Assembly: GCA_043778315.1 (NCBI GenBank)
Contig: JAYWGJ010000246.1
Location: forward strand, 1 to 5,945
DNA length: 5,945 nt
From: JBEEMU01 sp043778315
Lineage (GTDB): Bacteria; Bacteroidota; Bacteroidia; Chitinophagales; Saprospiraceae
Reading direction: 5' to 3'
The notes beneath the pieces are model-generated. The model did not search any database, had not been told where the DNA came from, and was given only the letters and a program-made list of their open reading frames with translations. Made by a program: the position numbers and the translations under genes. The stretch's first letter is position 1. Each line of letters begins with the position of its first letter. Shown one piece after another: positions 1 through 5,533 of the stretch.

Positions 1-1212
1 AGTTTCGATGCCGAGCGAGAGCGGCGTAACGTCTATGAGGAGCAGGTCGCGGTTGTTGCCTGCGAGTATGTCGGCTTGTACGGCTGCGCCGAGCGCGACT
101 ACTTCGTCGGGATTGAGGTCGTCGTTTACGGGGCGACCGAAAAGGTCGGCGACGGCGGTTTTGACTGCCAACATTCGGGTAGAACCGCCCACCATCAGCA
201 CTTTATCGATGGCTGCGGTCGTGAGTTTTGCGTCGCTGAGCGCGTTGCGACAAGCGTCTAATGTTTTTTGTATCAACGGCTGCGCGAGCGCGTCCATTTC
301 GTTACGCGAAAGCGAAATACCTAAATCTGAATTGCTATAAATAGTGTCGTGTGACAATTGTTTTTTGGCGCGTTCCGCTTCCAATCGTAGCGTTTGAACG
401 AACGTTTTATTAGCGGTATCTAATTGAAAGTCAGTATGTTGTAACCAATGTTGGACAATGGCATTATCAATATCGTCGCCGCCCAAATAAGTGTCGCCGT
501 GCGTTGCCAAAACCTCAAAAACACCTTCTTCTATCCGTAAAATAGAGATGTCGAAAGTGCCGCCGCCCAAGTCGTACACCGCTACGGTCTGCGCGTCGCC
601 GTTCGGCAAACCGATGCCATACGCTAGGCTTGCGGCGGTCGGCTCGTTCACAATCCGAAGCACATCAAGCCCTGCGAGCTTGCCTGCGTCGCGGGTTGCT
701 TGTCGCTGCGCGTCGTTAAAATAGGCGGGAACGGTGATGACGGCTTTGCTCACTACGGCATCTAAGGCGGTTTCGGCGCGGTGTTTTAGCTCGGTAAGTA
801 TGTGGGCGGAGAGTTCTATCGGCGTATAGAAACGGTCGCCGACCTGCACTTTTACCAAGCTGTCGGTGTCGTCGTCTATCACTTTATAGGCGAGTTGCGC
901 GCTATGTGCGGCGAGGTCTTTGTACGATTTCCCCATCAGCCGCTTCGCGGAATATATGGTGCGCTCGGGCGCAACGACGAGCATTTCGCGCGCCGCATCG
1001 CCTACTTTTACGCTGCCGTCGGCGGCAAAATGCACGATAGACGGCACTAAACTATGCTTGCCGCAATGGTCTTTGAGGCACACGGGCGCGCCGTCTTTGA
1101 GGTAAGCGACGAGGCTGTTTGTAGTGCCTAAATCGATACCTATAATGATATTTTTTTCTGTTTTGCTTTCGCTAACAAGGCTGCCCTTGCCGATATTAAT
1201 TCCTATTTTCAT
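1..1212 (-). CDS. hscA: Fe-S cluster assembly chaperone HscA (Hsp70 family), N-terminal part, truncated by window edge
   Basis: The reading frame runs from ATG at 1212 down to base 1 with no stop, giving 404 residues of a family that is usually about 600-620 long. The nucleotide-binding domain and interdomain linker are present; the substrate-binding domain lies outside. Visible Hsp70 motifs are phosphate-1 GIDLGTTNS (about 25-33), VPAYFNDAQRQATRDAG (161-177), phosphate-2 VYDLGGGTFD (212-221), adenosine motif VLMVGGSTRM (338-347) and linker LLLIDVTPLSLG (390-401). The stretch from TLDACRNALSDA through NPDEVVALGAAVQADIL resembles HscA more than DnaK. The 23-residue lead before the first motif (MKIGINIGKGSLV...) is, from memory, typical of Bacteroidota HscA. 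Known role: an ATP-driven chaperone that, with HscB, helps move Fe-S clusters off the scaffold IscU in the cytoplasm. No iscU or hscB is visible here. The gene has its own promoter and diverges from the DUF1573 operon. A DnaK paralogue is the alternative. Confidence 0.9.
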   Translation of the reverse strand, partial: MKIGINIGKGSLVSESKTEKNIIIGIDLGTTNSLVAYLKDGAPVCLKDHCGKHSLVPSIVHFAADGSVKVGDAAREMLVVAPERTIYSAKRLMGKSYKDLAAHSAQLAYKVIDDDTDSLVKVQVGDRFYTPIELSAHILTELKHRAETALDAVVSKAVITVPAYFNDAQRQATRDAGKLAGLDVLRIVNEPTAASLAYGIGLPNGDAQTVAVYDLGGGTFDISILRIEEGVFEVLATHGDTYLGGDDIDNAIVQHWLQHTDFQLDTANKTFVQTLRLEAERAKKQLSHDTIYSNSDLGISLSRNEMDALAQPLIQKTLDACRNALSDAKLTTAAIDKVLMVGGSTRMLAVKTAVADLFGRPVNDDLNPDEVVALGAAVQADILAGNNRDLLLIDVTPLSLGIET

Positions 1213-1236
1213 ATTTTTTGGTGTTTATAATGAATT

Positions 1237-1259
1237 ATTTAGATTGAAATCGTCTAAAT
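1237..1259 (-). promoter_or_regulatory. Inverted repeat at the predicted 5' end of the hscA transcript
   Basis: ATTTAGA (1237-1243) and TCTAAAT (1253-1259) are perfect 7-base inverted arms around a 9-base loop. It lies just downstream of the predicted -7 box, so it covers roughly the first 25 transcribed bases. It could be a stabilising 5' hairpin in the mRNA or a dimer binding site placed to block RNA polymerase. The arms are A/T-rich, so folding would be weak, and a chance match in this low-GC gap is possible. Confidence 0.35.
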
Positions 1260-1265
1260 TATCCA

Positions 1266-1298
1266 CAAAGATACGGTATTAGTGTGATGAAACAACAA
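1266..1298 (-). promoter_or_regulatory. Predicted hscA promoter, Bacteroidota type
   Basis: Read on the minus strand, TATCTTTG (1273-1266) is an exact match to the Bacteroidota -7 element TAnnTTTG. Two tandem TTG triplets (1298-1296 and 1295-1293) lie 22 and 19 bases upstream, in the place of the -33 element. Transcription would start near 1260, leaving a leader of about 50 bases before the hscA ATG. The match is to the published consensus only; no start site has been measured. Confidence 0.65.
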
Positions 1299-1317
1299 GG
1301 TGAGCCAAAAAGTGAAG

Positions 1318-1330
1318 TTGATATTATCAA
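1318..1330. promoter_or_regulatory. Palindrome TTGATATTATCAA behind the hscA promoter, possible operator
   Basis: TTGATA and TATCAA form a perfect inverted repeat around one central base. The site ends 19 bases upstream of the hscA -33 triplets and lies about 135 bases upstream of the DUF1573 promoter. This is a plausible place for a transcription factor to act on hscA. No known consensus is recognised, so this is a positional guess. Confidence 0.25.
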
Positions 1331-1464
1331 AAAACAAAACGATATTTACCTTATTTTTATATTTGGTAGGGGAGGAGCTGCTAACTTTTGGGTATTTTCA
1401 TTTGTGCTCGGGTGTTAAAAAATAGTTAAATCAAAATATCCGTGTCGTACAAAAACGATTTCTG

Positions 1465-1496
1465 TTGTTTAATAAACAATCTTATTGCTACCTTTG
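1465..1496 (+). promoter_or_regulatory. Predicted promoter of the DUF1573-yajC-cdaR-kinase operon
   Basis: TTG (1465-1467) is followed after 21 bases by TACCTTTG (1489-1496), matching the Bacteroidota -33/-7 pattern. Transcription would start near 1502, giving a leader of about 75 bases before the ATG at 1580. No second convincing TAnnTTTG with a spaced TTG was found ahead of yajC, cdaR or the kinase. This supports one transcript for the four genes. Confidence 0.65.
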
Positions 1497-1503
1497 CCGT
1501 AGT

Positions 1504-1530
1504 AATATTATAAGTATTTTTTGTAATATT
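1504..1530 (+). promoter_or_regulatory. A/T-only inverted repeat at the predicted transcript start of the DUF1573 operon
   Basis: AATATTA (1504-1510) and TAATATT (1524-1530) are perfect inverted arms around 13 bases. The 8-mer GTAATATT also recurs directly at 1502-1509 and 1523-1530, 21 bases apart. The position right after the -7 box would suit an operator. However, the arms contain only A and T and AATATT is itself a palindrome, so chance is a real explanation. Confidence 0.25.
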
Positions 1531-1579
1531 TATTCACACAATCAAACTATTCTTCATAAAACAATCATCAACTAAAAAA

Positions 1580-2065
1580 ATGAGTTCAAAAATTAGTATT
1601 TGTGGTTTTGCGGTTGTACTTTGTGTATTGTCGGCGTGTAAAGGCGGACAAGAGGGCAAATCGGTGCAAGAAATTAATGGTAACGTCACGCCTGCCGACC
1701 TCATAGCAAGCAACGTCACGGCGGACGCACCGAAAGACACTGTTAATGTGGCGAAAATAGAATTTACCGAAAAAGCATTTAATTTTGGTAAGATAAAAGA
1801 GGGCGAAGACGTGGAACACACTTTTAAGTTCAAAAACGTAGGCAAAATGCCTTTATTGATAAAAAACGCGCGCTCGTCGTGTGGCTGTACGATTCCCGAA
1901 TGGCCAAAAGACCCTATCGCCGTTGGCGCGAGCGGACAAATTAACGTCAAGTTTAGGAGCAAAGGCAAAGGCGGACAAACCATCAATAAGCCTATTTATA
2001 TCAACGCTAACACTTTCCCCGTAGAGGACGTGTATGTACATATAGAGGGCGAAGTCAGTAAATAA
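1580..2065 (+). CDS. DUF1573 family lipoprotein
   Basis: A 161-residue exported lipoprotein with one DUF1573 domain. Residues 1-20 form a lipoprotein signal: a short basic start, a hydrophobic core (7-17) and the lipobox L17-S18-A19-C20, so the mature protein would begin with a lipidated Cys20. Residues about 60-159 carry the domain, with the family hallmarks FNFGKIKEGE (67-76), FKNVGKMPLLI, SSCGC (99-103) followed by TIPEWPKDPI, and a closing IEGEV (155-159). DUF1573 domains have an immunoglobulin-like beta fold; their biochemical role is not known to me. The residues after Cys20 (KGGQEGK) show no acidic surface-export signal, so a periplasm-facing outer-membrane location is the simplest inference. 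The ATG at 1580 is preceded by an A-rich tract, as is usual in this phylum. It is the first gene of the operon, ahead of yajC, an arrangement familiar in Bacteroidota. Confidence 0.88.
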   Translation: MSSKISICGFAVVLCVLSACKGGQEGKSVQEINGNVTPADLIASNVTADAPKDTVNVAKIEFTEKAFNFGKIKEGEDVEHTFKFKNVGKMPLLIKNARSSCGCTIPEWPKDPIAVGASGQINVKFRSKGKGGQTINKPIYINANTFPVEDVYVHIEGEVSK

Positions 2066-2067
2066 AA

Positions 2068-2170
2068 TCAGTGAACAGTTTTCAGTGAATAGTGAACAGT
2101 TTTTTGCTAATCATTAATCACTGAACACTAATCAATAATCACTGAACACCAATCGTTAATCATTAATCAC
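2068..2170. repeat. Cluster of short degenerate direct and inverted repeats between the DUF1573 gene and yajC
   Basis: About 100 of the 114 bases between the two genes are made of related short units. TCAGTGAA occurs at 2068-2075 and 2082-2089. TAATCACTGAACAC recurs as two 19-base copies differing at one base (2115-2133 and 2136-2154, period 21). A 16-base unit ending in TAATCATTAATCAC brackets the right half at 2106-2121 and 2155-2170, again with one difference. The left units are inverted relative to the right ones: TTCAGTGA (2081-2088) can pair with TCACTGAA (2118-2125 or 2139-2146). The cluster is probably transcribed within the operon and could fold, acting as a processing site or partial terminator, or simply be a replication-slippage product. 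Confidence 0.7.
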
Positions 2171-2179
2171 AATAAAAAA

Positions 2180-2509
2180 ATGTTTTTAAATATCGTATTA
2201 CAGGGTTTGGGTGGCGGCTCGCCGCTCACCTCTATTGTCTTTTTCGTTGGTGTATTTGCCGTGATGTATTTCTTTTTTATTCGTCCGCAAACGGCAATAC
2301 AAAACGAAGCGAAGGCGTTTTTGCAGACGCTTGCCGTAGGACAGAAAGTAGTCGTAGCGGGTGGTATTCACGGCGAAATAGCGCGTATCGATGGCGATAT
2401 TTTATCTATTAAAATAGACAAAATGACCACTATTCGTACCGAGCGCGACTCGGTGGTGGTAGATAGAACCAAAAAATTAGCCGCCGATGTCGCAGCCACA
2501 AACGGATAA
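2180..2509 (+). CDS. yajC: Preprotein translocase accessory subunit YajC
   Basis: A 109-residue single-span inner-membrane protein. A Gly-rich N-terminus (GLGGGSP, about 9-15) precedes a hydrophobic helix at about 17-34, which runs straight into the family signature YFFFIRPQ (30-37). The cytoplasmic part contains LAVGQKVVVAGGIHGEIARID (51-71, split by conserved glycines) and a small beta domain ending near 95. YajC associates with SecDF and the SecYEG channel in protein export and is not essential in Escherichia coli. The segment after RPQ (TAIQNEAKAF) has fewer basic residues than the usual RPQxKRxKE pattern, a mild oddity. ATG 2180 follows an A-rich tract. The gene's 3' end overlaps the next gene by 23 bases in another frame, which suggests coupled translation. 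Confidence 0.93.
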   Translation: MFLNIVLQGLGGGSPLTSIVFFVGVFAVMYFFFIRPQTAIQNEAKAFLQTLAVGQKVVVAGGIHGEIARIDGDILSIKIDKMTTIRTERDSVVVDRTKKLAADVAATNG

Positions 2510-3461
2510 ACCACAGCGAGCCGCGCTGCAAGACGGGCTGCTCAAAGAAGTGGTACGCACCGAAAAAGCAATGCTGATACTATGTATCGGCATTGCTTTT
2601 CTATTTTGGCTGTTGGTGAAACTCAACAAAACTTACACTACTACCATCAACCTGAAAACCGCGTACAACTTGCCGTTTCATAAGTCGCTCGCTAATGTGC
2701 TGCCGTCCGATATAGATGTGGAGGTGAAGGCAAAAGGGTTTGCGCTGCTGTCGCGGTATTTGAACAATCGAAAACCAACTATCGCACTCAATATCAACGG
2801 AAATACCAAATTGATTTCGGCGCAAGTATTGCGCAAAGCGATACAAGGCGAGCTTTCTGCCGACATAGAGCTGCTCCGATTGATGCCCGAAAATATACCC
2901 GTAGCCCTTGAAAATCAGGGATTTAAGAAAGTGAAAATCAAAGTTTTATTGAAAAATATAGAGGGGCGGCAACTCGGATTGGCTTCGCCTGTGCAGATAG
3001 TACCCGACAGCGTAGAGCTGGTAGGCTCGGTTTCGGAGCTTAATAAAATAAAAGAATGGGTGACGGATACGCTGCGTTTATTGCCCATCGTGGGCGAGCA
3101 AACGGGTGGTTTGCTGCTTTCGCGGAGCATTTATCCGCACCTAAAAGTGCAGCCTGGAAGCGTGCAATACAAAACGCTGACGGAGCAAATGACCGAAAAA
3201 AACATCGAGTTGCGCGTCAAAATACGCAATGCCAAAGATAGTATTCAGCTATTTCCGCGCCAGGTGAACGTGGTTTGTGCAGTCGGTTTGAGCCATTTTG
3301 ACGAAGTAGATGCGGATGATTTTGAGGTAGTCATAGACCTCAATGGTGTGGATTTGAAACGTACTAATTCACTACCGCTCAAAGTAGTGAAACGCCCCGA
3401 AAACGTCAAGTTAATCGCCGTGCAGCCCGATCGCGTAGAGTTTATGATTATAAAAAAATAG
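2487..3461 (+). CDS. YbbR/CdaR-like membrane protein
   Basis: A 324-residue protein with a cytoplasmic N-terminus (1-27), one membrane helix (about 28-45, LILCIGIAFLFWLLVKL) and a long extracytoplasmic region. The latter is built of YbbR-type repeats: about 50-105 (INLKTAYNLPF, then LPSDIDVEVKAKGF), about 150-215 (LGLASPVQIVPDSVELVGS) and about 237-322 (PLKVVKRPENVKLIAVQPDRVEFMI). The pattern of a proline-bearing strand followed by 'P..V.L.G' is the family hallmark. In Firmicutes the YbbR protein CdaR binds and modulates the diadenylate cyclase CdaA, controlling c-di-AMP. I am not aware that this has been shown in Bacteroidota, and no cdaA is visible here, so no symbol is given. The ATG at 2487 lies inside yajC; the next Met is inside the membrane helix, so 2487 is the sensible start. 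In Bacteroidota coaE often follows; here a histidine kinase does. Confidence 0.82.
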   Translation: MSQPQTDKPQRAALQDGLLKEVVRTEKAMLILCIGIAFLFWLLVKLNKTYTTTINLKTAYNLPFHKSLANVLPSDIDVEVKAKGFALLSRYLNNRKPTIALNINGNTKLISAQVLRKAIQGELSADIELLRLMPENIPVALENQGFKKVKIKVLLKNIEGRQLGLASPVQIVPDSVELVGSVSELNKIKEWVTDTLRLLPIVGEQTGGLLLSRSIYPHLKVQPGSVQYKTLTEQMTEKNIELRVKIRNAKDSIQLFPRQVNVVCAVGLSHFDEVDADDFEVVIDLNGVDLKRTNSLPLKVVKRPENVKLIAVQPDRVEFMIIKK

Positions 3462-3495
3462 CATTTTATTACTTGAAGCCTGTAAATATCTTACT

Positions 3496-4548
3496 ATGTT
3501 TTTTCAAGATTTAGACTCCGATAATCCGACCGCGCAGCAGCTCGGTATCTTACTCGCATCGGCGGTGTCGGGGCTGTGTTGGGTCGCTTTGTTGGTCGGC
3601 GGTTTGTGGGCTGGGCTGCCGCAAAAAGCATGGCTGCTGCTCCTTATTCCCTTTATTTTGTTTCCAATTACCTACAAATTATTCGTTTATATGGTGAATA
3701 GCTTTATTTATAGACGTATAAAAGCGATTTATAGAGTAATGCAAAACACCGACGACGCGCCCGCAAATACCAAAACTAAGCGCATCGAGCAAGTGAACGA
3801 AGAGGTAGAAGAATGGGTCACGTCGCAGCGTAAAGAAGTGGAGAGCTTGCGCGAGCTGGAGCAATACCGCCGCGAGTTTATCGGCAATGTATCGCACGAA
3901 CTCAAAACGCCGATTTTTAATATACAAGGCTACTTGGAAACGCTGCTCGACGGCGGCATCGACGACCCGCACATCGCCGAAAAATACCTGCAACGCGCCG
4001 CCGATAACACCGACCGCCTCAGCACTATCGTGGACGACCTCAACACTATTGCGCAACTCGAGTCCGATAGCATCGCGCTCAAAATAGAGCGGTTTGATTT
4101 GCGTGCCTTGCTAGAAGAAATTTTTTCAGATTTGGCGGCGATGGCTTTCGCCAAAAACATCAAATTGCGCTGTAAGCAGTCGGTAGTGCTGCCCGTCTGG
4201 GTGATGGGCGACCGCGAGCGCATACGGCAAGTGTTTATCAATTTGATTACAAATGCTATTAAATACGGCTTCGAGAACGGTTTTGTACAAATCAGCTTTT
4301 TTGATGCCGACGACCGCAAACTCATCGAGGTATCCGACAACGGTATCGGTATAGAGGCGCAGTATCTGCCGCGTTTATTTGAGCGGTTTTACCGCATCGA
4401 CACCGCACGCTCTCGCGAGGCTGGCGGCTCGGGTTTAGGTTTGGCTATCGTCAAGCACATCATCGAGGCGCACCACCAAATTATCCGCGTTCGTAGCAAA
4501 ATAGATGAAGGTACTACGTTTAGTTTTTCGTTGCCGAAAGGCGCCTAA
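3496..4548 (+). CDS. Membrane sensor histidine kinase, PhoR-like catalytic core
   Basis: A 350-residue kinase. Two hydrophobic helices (about 17-39 and 45-66) are joined by only five or six residues, so there is no external sensor domain. A basic, partly coiled linker (about 70-126) contains no clear HAMP or PAS domain. The dimerisation/phosphoacceptor domain has the H-box FIGNVSHELKTP (128-139) with His134. The ATPase domain shows the N-box NLITNAIKY (249-257, catalytic Asn253), G1 DNGIGI (281-286), F-box FERFY (295-299) and G2 GGSGLGLAIV (310-319), all intact, so the enzyme should be active. It would autophosphorylate His134 and pass the phosphate to a response regulator, but none is adjacent. 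It follows cdaR by 34 bases with no visible promoter, so it is probably co-transcribed. The core resembles PhoR-type OmpR-family kinases, but the input signal cannot be inferred. Its length is short for the family because the sensor is missing by design rather than by truncation. Confidence 0.92.
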   Translation: MFFQDLDSDNPTAQQLGILLASAVSGLCWVALLVGGLWAGLPQKAWLLLLIPFILFPITYKLFVYMVNSFIYRRIKAIYRVMQNTDDAPANTKTKRIEQVNEEVEEWVTSQRKEVESLRELEQYRREFIGNVSHELKTPIFNIQGYLETLLDGGIDDPHIAEKYLQRAADNTDRLSTIVDDLNTIAQLESDSIALKIERFDLRALLEEIFSDLAAMAFAKNIKLRCKQSVVLPVWVMGDRERIRQVFINLITNAIKYGFENGFVQISFFDADDRKLIEVSDNGIGIEAQYLPRLFERFYRIDTARSREAGGSGLGLAIVKHIIEAHHQIIRVRSKIDEGTTFSFSLPKGA

Positions 4549-4578
4549 ATAATTAAATTTTATTTATTTCAGCTACTA

Positions 4579-4610
4579 TTTGGTTTATATTAAATAAAAT
4601 CCTAATTTTG
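4579..4610 (+). promoter_or_regulatory. Predicted promoter of the AraC-family gene
   Basis: TTTG (4579-4582) and TAATTTTG (4603-4610) are separated by 20 bases, matching the Bacteroidota -33/-7 consensus. Transcription would start near 4616-4617, giving a leader of only about 20 bases before the ATG at 4637. This suggests the regulator is transcribed separately from the kinase operon. Read-through from the kinase remains possible, because no convincing terminator lies between the genes. Confidence 0.6.
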
Positions 4611-4637
4611 GTTTACTAATTTTAGCGATTTGGTTTA
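4579..4637 (+). repeat. Three exact direct repeats of TTTGGTTTA across the AraC promoter and start, possible operator
   Basis: TTTGGTTTA occurs at 4579-4587, 4607-4615 and 4629-4637, with 28 and 22 bases between successive starts. The first and third copies extend to an identical 11-mer, ATTTGGTTTAT (4578-4588 and 4628-4638). The copies overlap the -33 element, the end of the -7 element and the start codon respectively. AraC-type proteins typically bind directly repeated sites near promoters, so autoregulation by the downstream protein is an attractive inference. Part of the match in the first two copies may be forced by the promoter consensus itself. Confidence 0.5.
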
Positions 4638-5533
4638 TGCTACAACAATCTTTCACTAACGACTGGACGACGAAGGACGGTGAAGACACTTCGCAAACGC
4701 CGTTTATCTGCCAATCATTGGAGCAAATAGAGCGCGAGCGGGCGGGTCGTCCGTTGCTGCATACGCGGCTGCCACACTACGCTATCGTATGGGTGCGCGG
4801 CGGTAAAGGCGTGTATCATATTGATTTCAAATCTTACCAAACCGCGCCCGATACGTTGTTTTTTGTGAGTCCCGAGCAGGTGCAGCAACTCGTGATTGAA
4901 CACCCGCAAGGCTATGTTATCCTGCTTTCGCCCGAATTTATGGAGGCGATAGGCATTAGTGCTGCTTTTTTGAATACGCTCGGGCTGTTTTCGAGCTACG
5001 AGGAGCGTCCGCCGCTCCTGCTTTCTCCCGACGATACGCCCATGTTTTCGGTACAAATGCAGCATTTGCAACAAGAGTACGAGCGTCCGCAAACACCATT
5101 TCGGTACGAAAGTATCGGCGCGTGGCTTCGCATTTTATTGATAGAAGCCTACCGACTGCAAGTATCGGCGCAGCCGCAACCCCGCAATGTTTTGCCTATG
5201 CAAATCGCTACGGTCCGTATTTTTAAAAAGCAAGTAGAGAGTTTTTATAAAAAATACCACCGCGTAGCGGACTACGCCGATATGCAAAACACTATCGCCG
5301 CAAACCTCAATACAACCGTGCGCAACGAGCTTGGCATCACTGCCAAAGAGTACATTCAGCAACGCGTTTTATTGGAGGCAAAACGCATGGCACTCCATAC
5401 CAACCTGACCGCCAAAGAGATAGGGCAACAGCTCGGCTACGACGACCCTAATCAGTTCGGGCGGTTTTTCAAAACCGCGCTCGGCATCAACTTTTCGGAG
5501 TTCAGGGCGCATATACAGCAGATTTATTCTTGA
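4637..5533 (+). CDS. AraC-family transcriptional regulator
   Basis: A 298-residue DNA-binding regulator. The N-terminal part (about 20-115) has the beta-rich look of an AraC-type cupin ligand/dimer domain, including VWVRGGKGVYHIDF (51-64) and DTLFFVSPEQVQQL (72-85). Residues about 135-205 are helical and form the linker. The C-terminal double helix-turn-helix spans about 205-295: first HTH around VADYADMQNTIAANLNTTV (210-228) with GITAKEYI (233-240), then RVLLEAKRM (243-251) and the second HTH LTAKEIGQQLGYDDPNQFGRF (257-277, key residues A259, I262, L266, G267, F274, F278), closing with G283-F286-EFR. There is no receiver domain, so it is not a classical partner for the upstream kinase. The effector and targets are unknown. 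ATG 4637 lies in the third copy of a 9-base repeat. The stop overlaps the convergent gene by 10 bases. Confidence 0.92.
   Translation: MLQQSFTNDWTTKDGEDTSQTPFICQSLEQIERERAGRPLLHTRLPHYAIVWVRGGKGVYHIDFKSYQTAPDTLFFVSPEQVQQLVIEHPQGYVILLSPEFMEAIGISAAFLNTLGLFSSYEERPPLLLSPDDTPMFSVQMQHLQQEYERPQTPFRYESIGAWLRILLIEAYRLQVSAQPQPRNVLPMQIATVRIFKKQVESFYKKYHRVADYADMQNTIAANLNTTVRNELGITAKEYIQQRVLLEAKRMALHTNLTAKEIGQQLGYDDPNQFGRFFKTALGINFSEFRAHIQQIYS

Larger units (their letters stand above)
1213..1579. other. Divergent intergenic region between hscA and the DUF1573 operon
   Basis: These 367 bases are clearly more A/T-rich than the flanking genes and hold no credible reading frame. The only open frame entering from the right is a shadow of the DUF1573 gene. 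The region carries one promoter in each direction, two inverted repeats at the predicted transcript starts and a 13-base palindrome. Between about 1331 and 1464 I see nothing further that I can name, apart from an isolated TATATTTG (1358-1365) with no TTG at a suitable distance. Confidence 0.7.

Noticed and set aside
8..1105. Several plus-strand open frames of 60-110 codons at the left edge
   Set aside because: They are shadows of the minus-strand hscA frame, which is open over 404 codons and carries all Hsp70 ATPase motifs.
1..1212. Calling the Hsp70 DnaK
   Set aside because: The N-terminal lead before GIDLGTTNS and the TLDACRNALSDA to VVALGAAVQADIL region fit HscA better; the missing substrate domain leaves slight doubt.
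1358..1365. TATATTTG as a further promoter -7 element on the plus strand
   Set aside because: No TTG lies 17-23 bases upstream, and a better-formed promoter is present closer to the gene.
1534..1986. A 150-codon open frame on the minus strand
   Set aside because: It lies almost wholly opposite the DUF1573 gene, whose lipobox and domain motifs are clear; the minus-strand protein shows no domain and no promoter of its own.
2068..2170. CRISPR array
   Set aside because: The units are short, degenerate and partly inverted, with no uniform spacers and no cas genes nearby.
3930..4340. A 136-codon minus-strand frame and a similar one at 3679-4056
   Set aside because: Both are antisense shadows of the histidine kinase, which has every catalytic box intact; their translations are low-complexity Ser/Arg- or Val-rich strings.
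4547..4569. A/T-only hairpin AAATAA / TTATTT after the histidine kinase
   Set aside because: There are no G:C pairs in the stem and no distinct T-run; expected by chance in this A/T-rich gap.
4715..5092. A 125-codon minus-strand frame and another at 5135-5362
   Set aside because: Both are antisense to the AraC-family gene and show no recognisable domain.
4637..5533. The AraC protein as the response regulator of the upstream kinase
   Set aside because: It lacks the acidic pocket, phospho-Asp and conserved Lys of a receiver domain; its N-terminus looks like a cupin ligand domain and it has a separate promoter.
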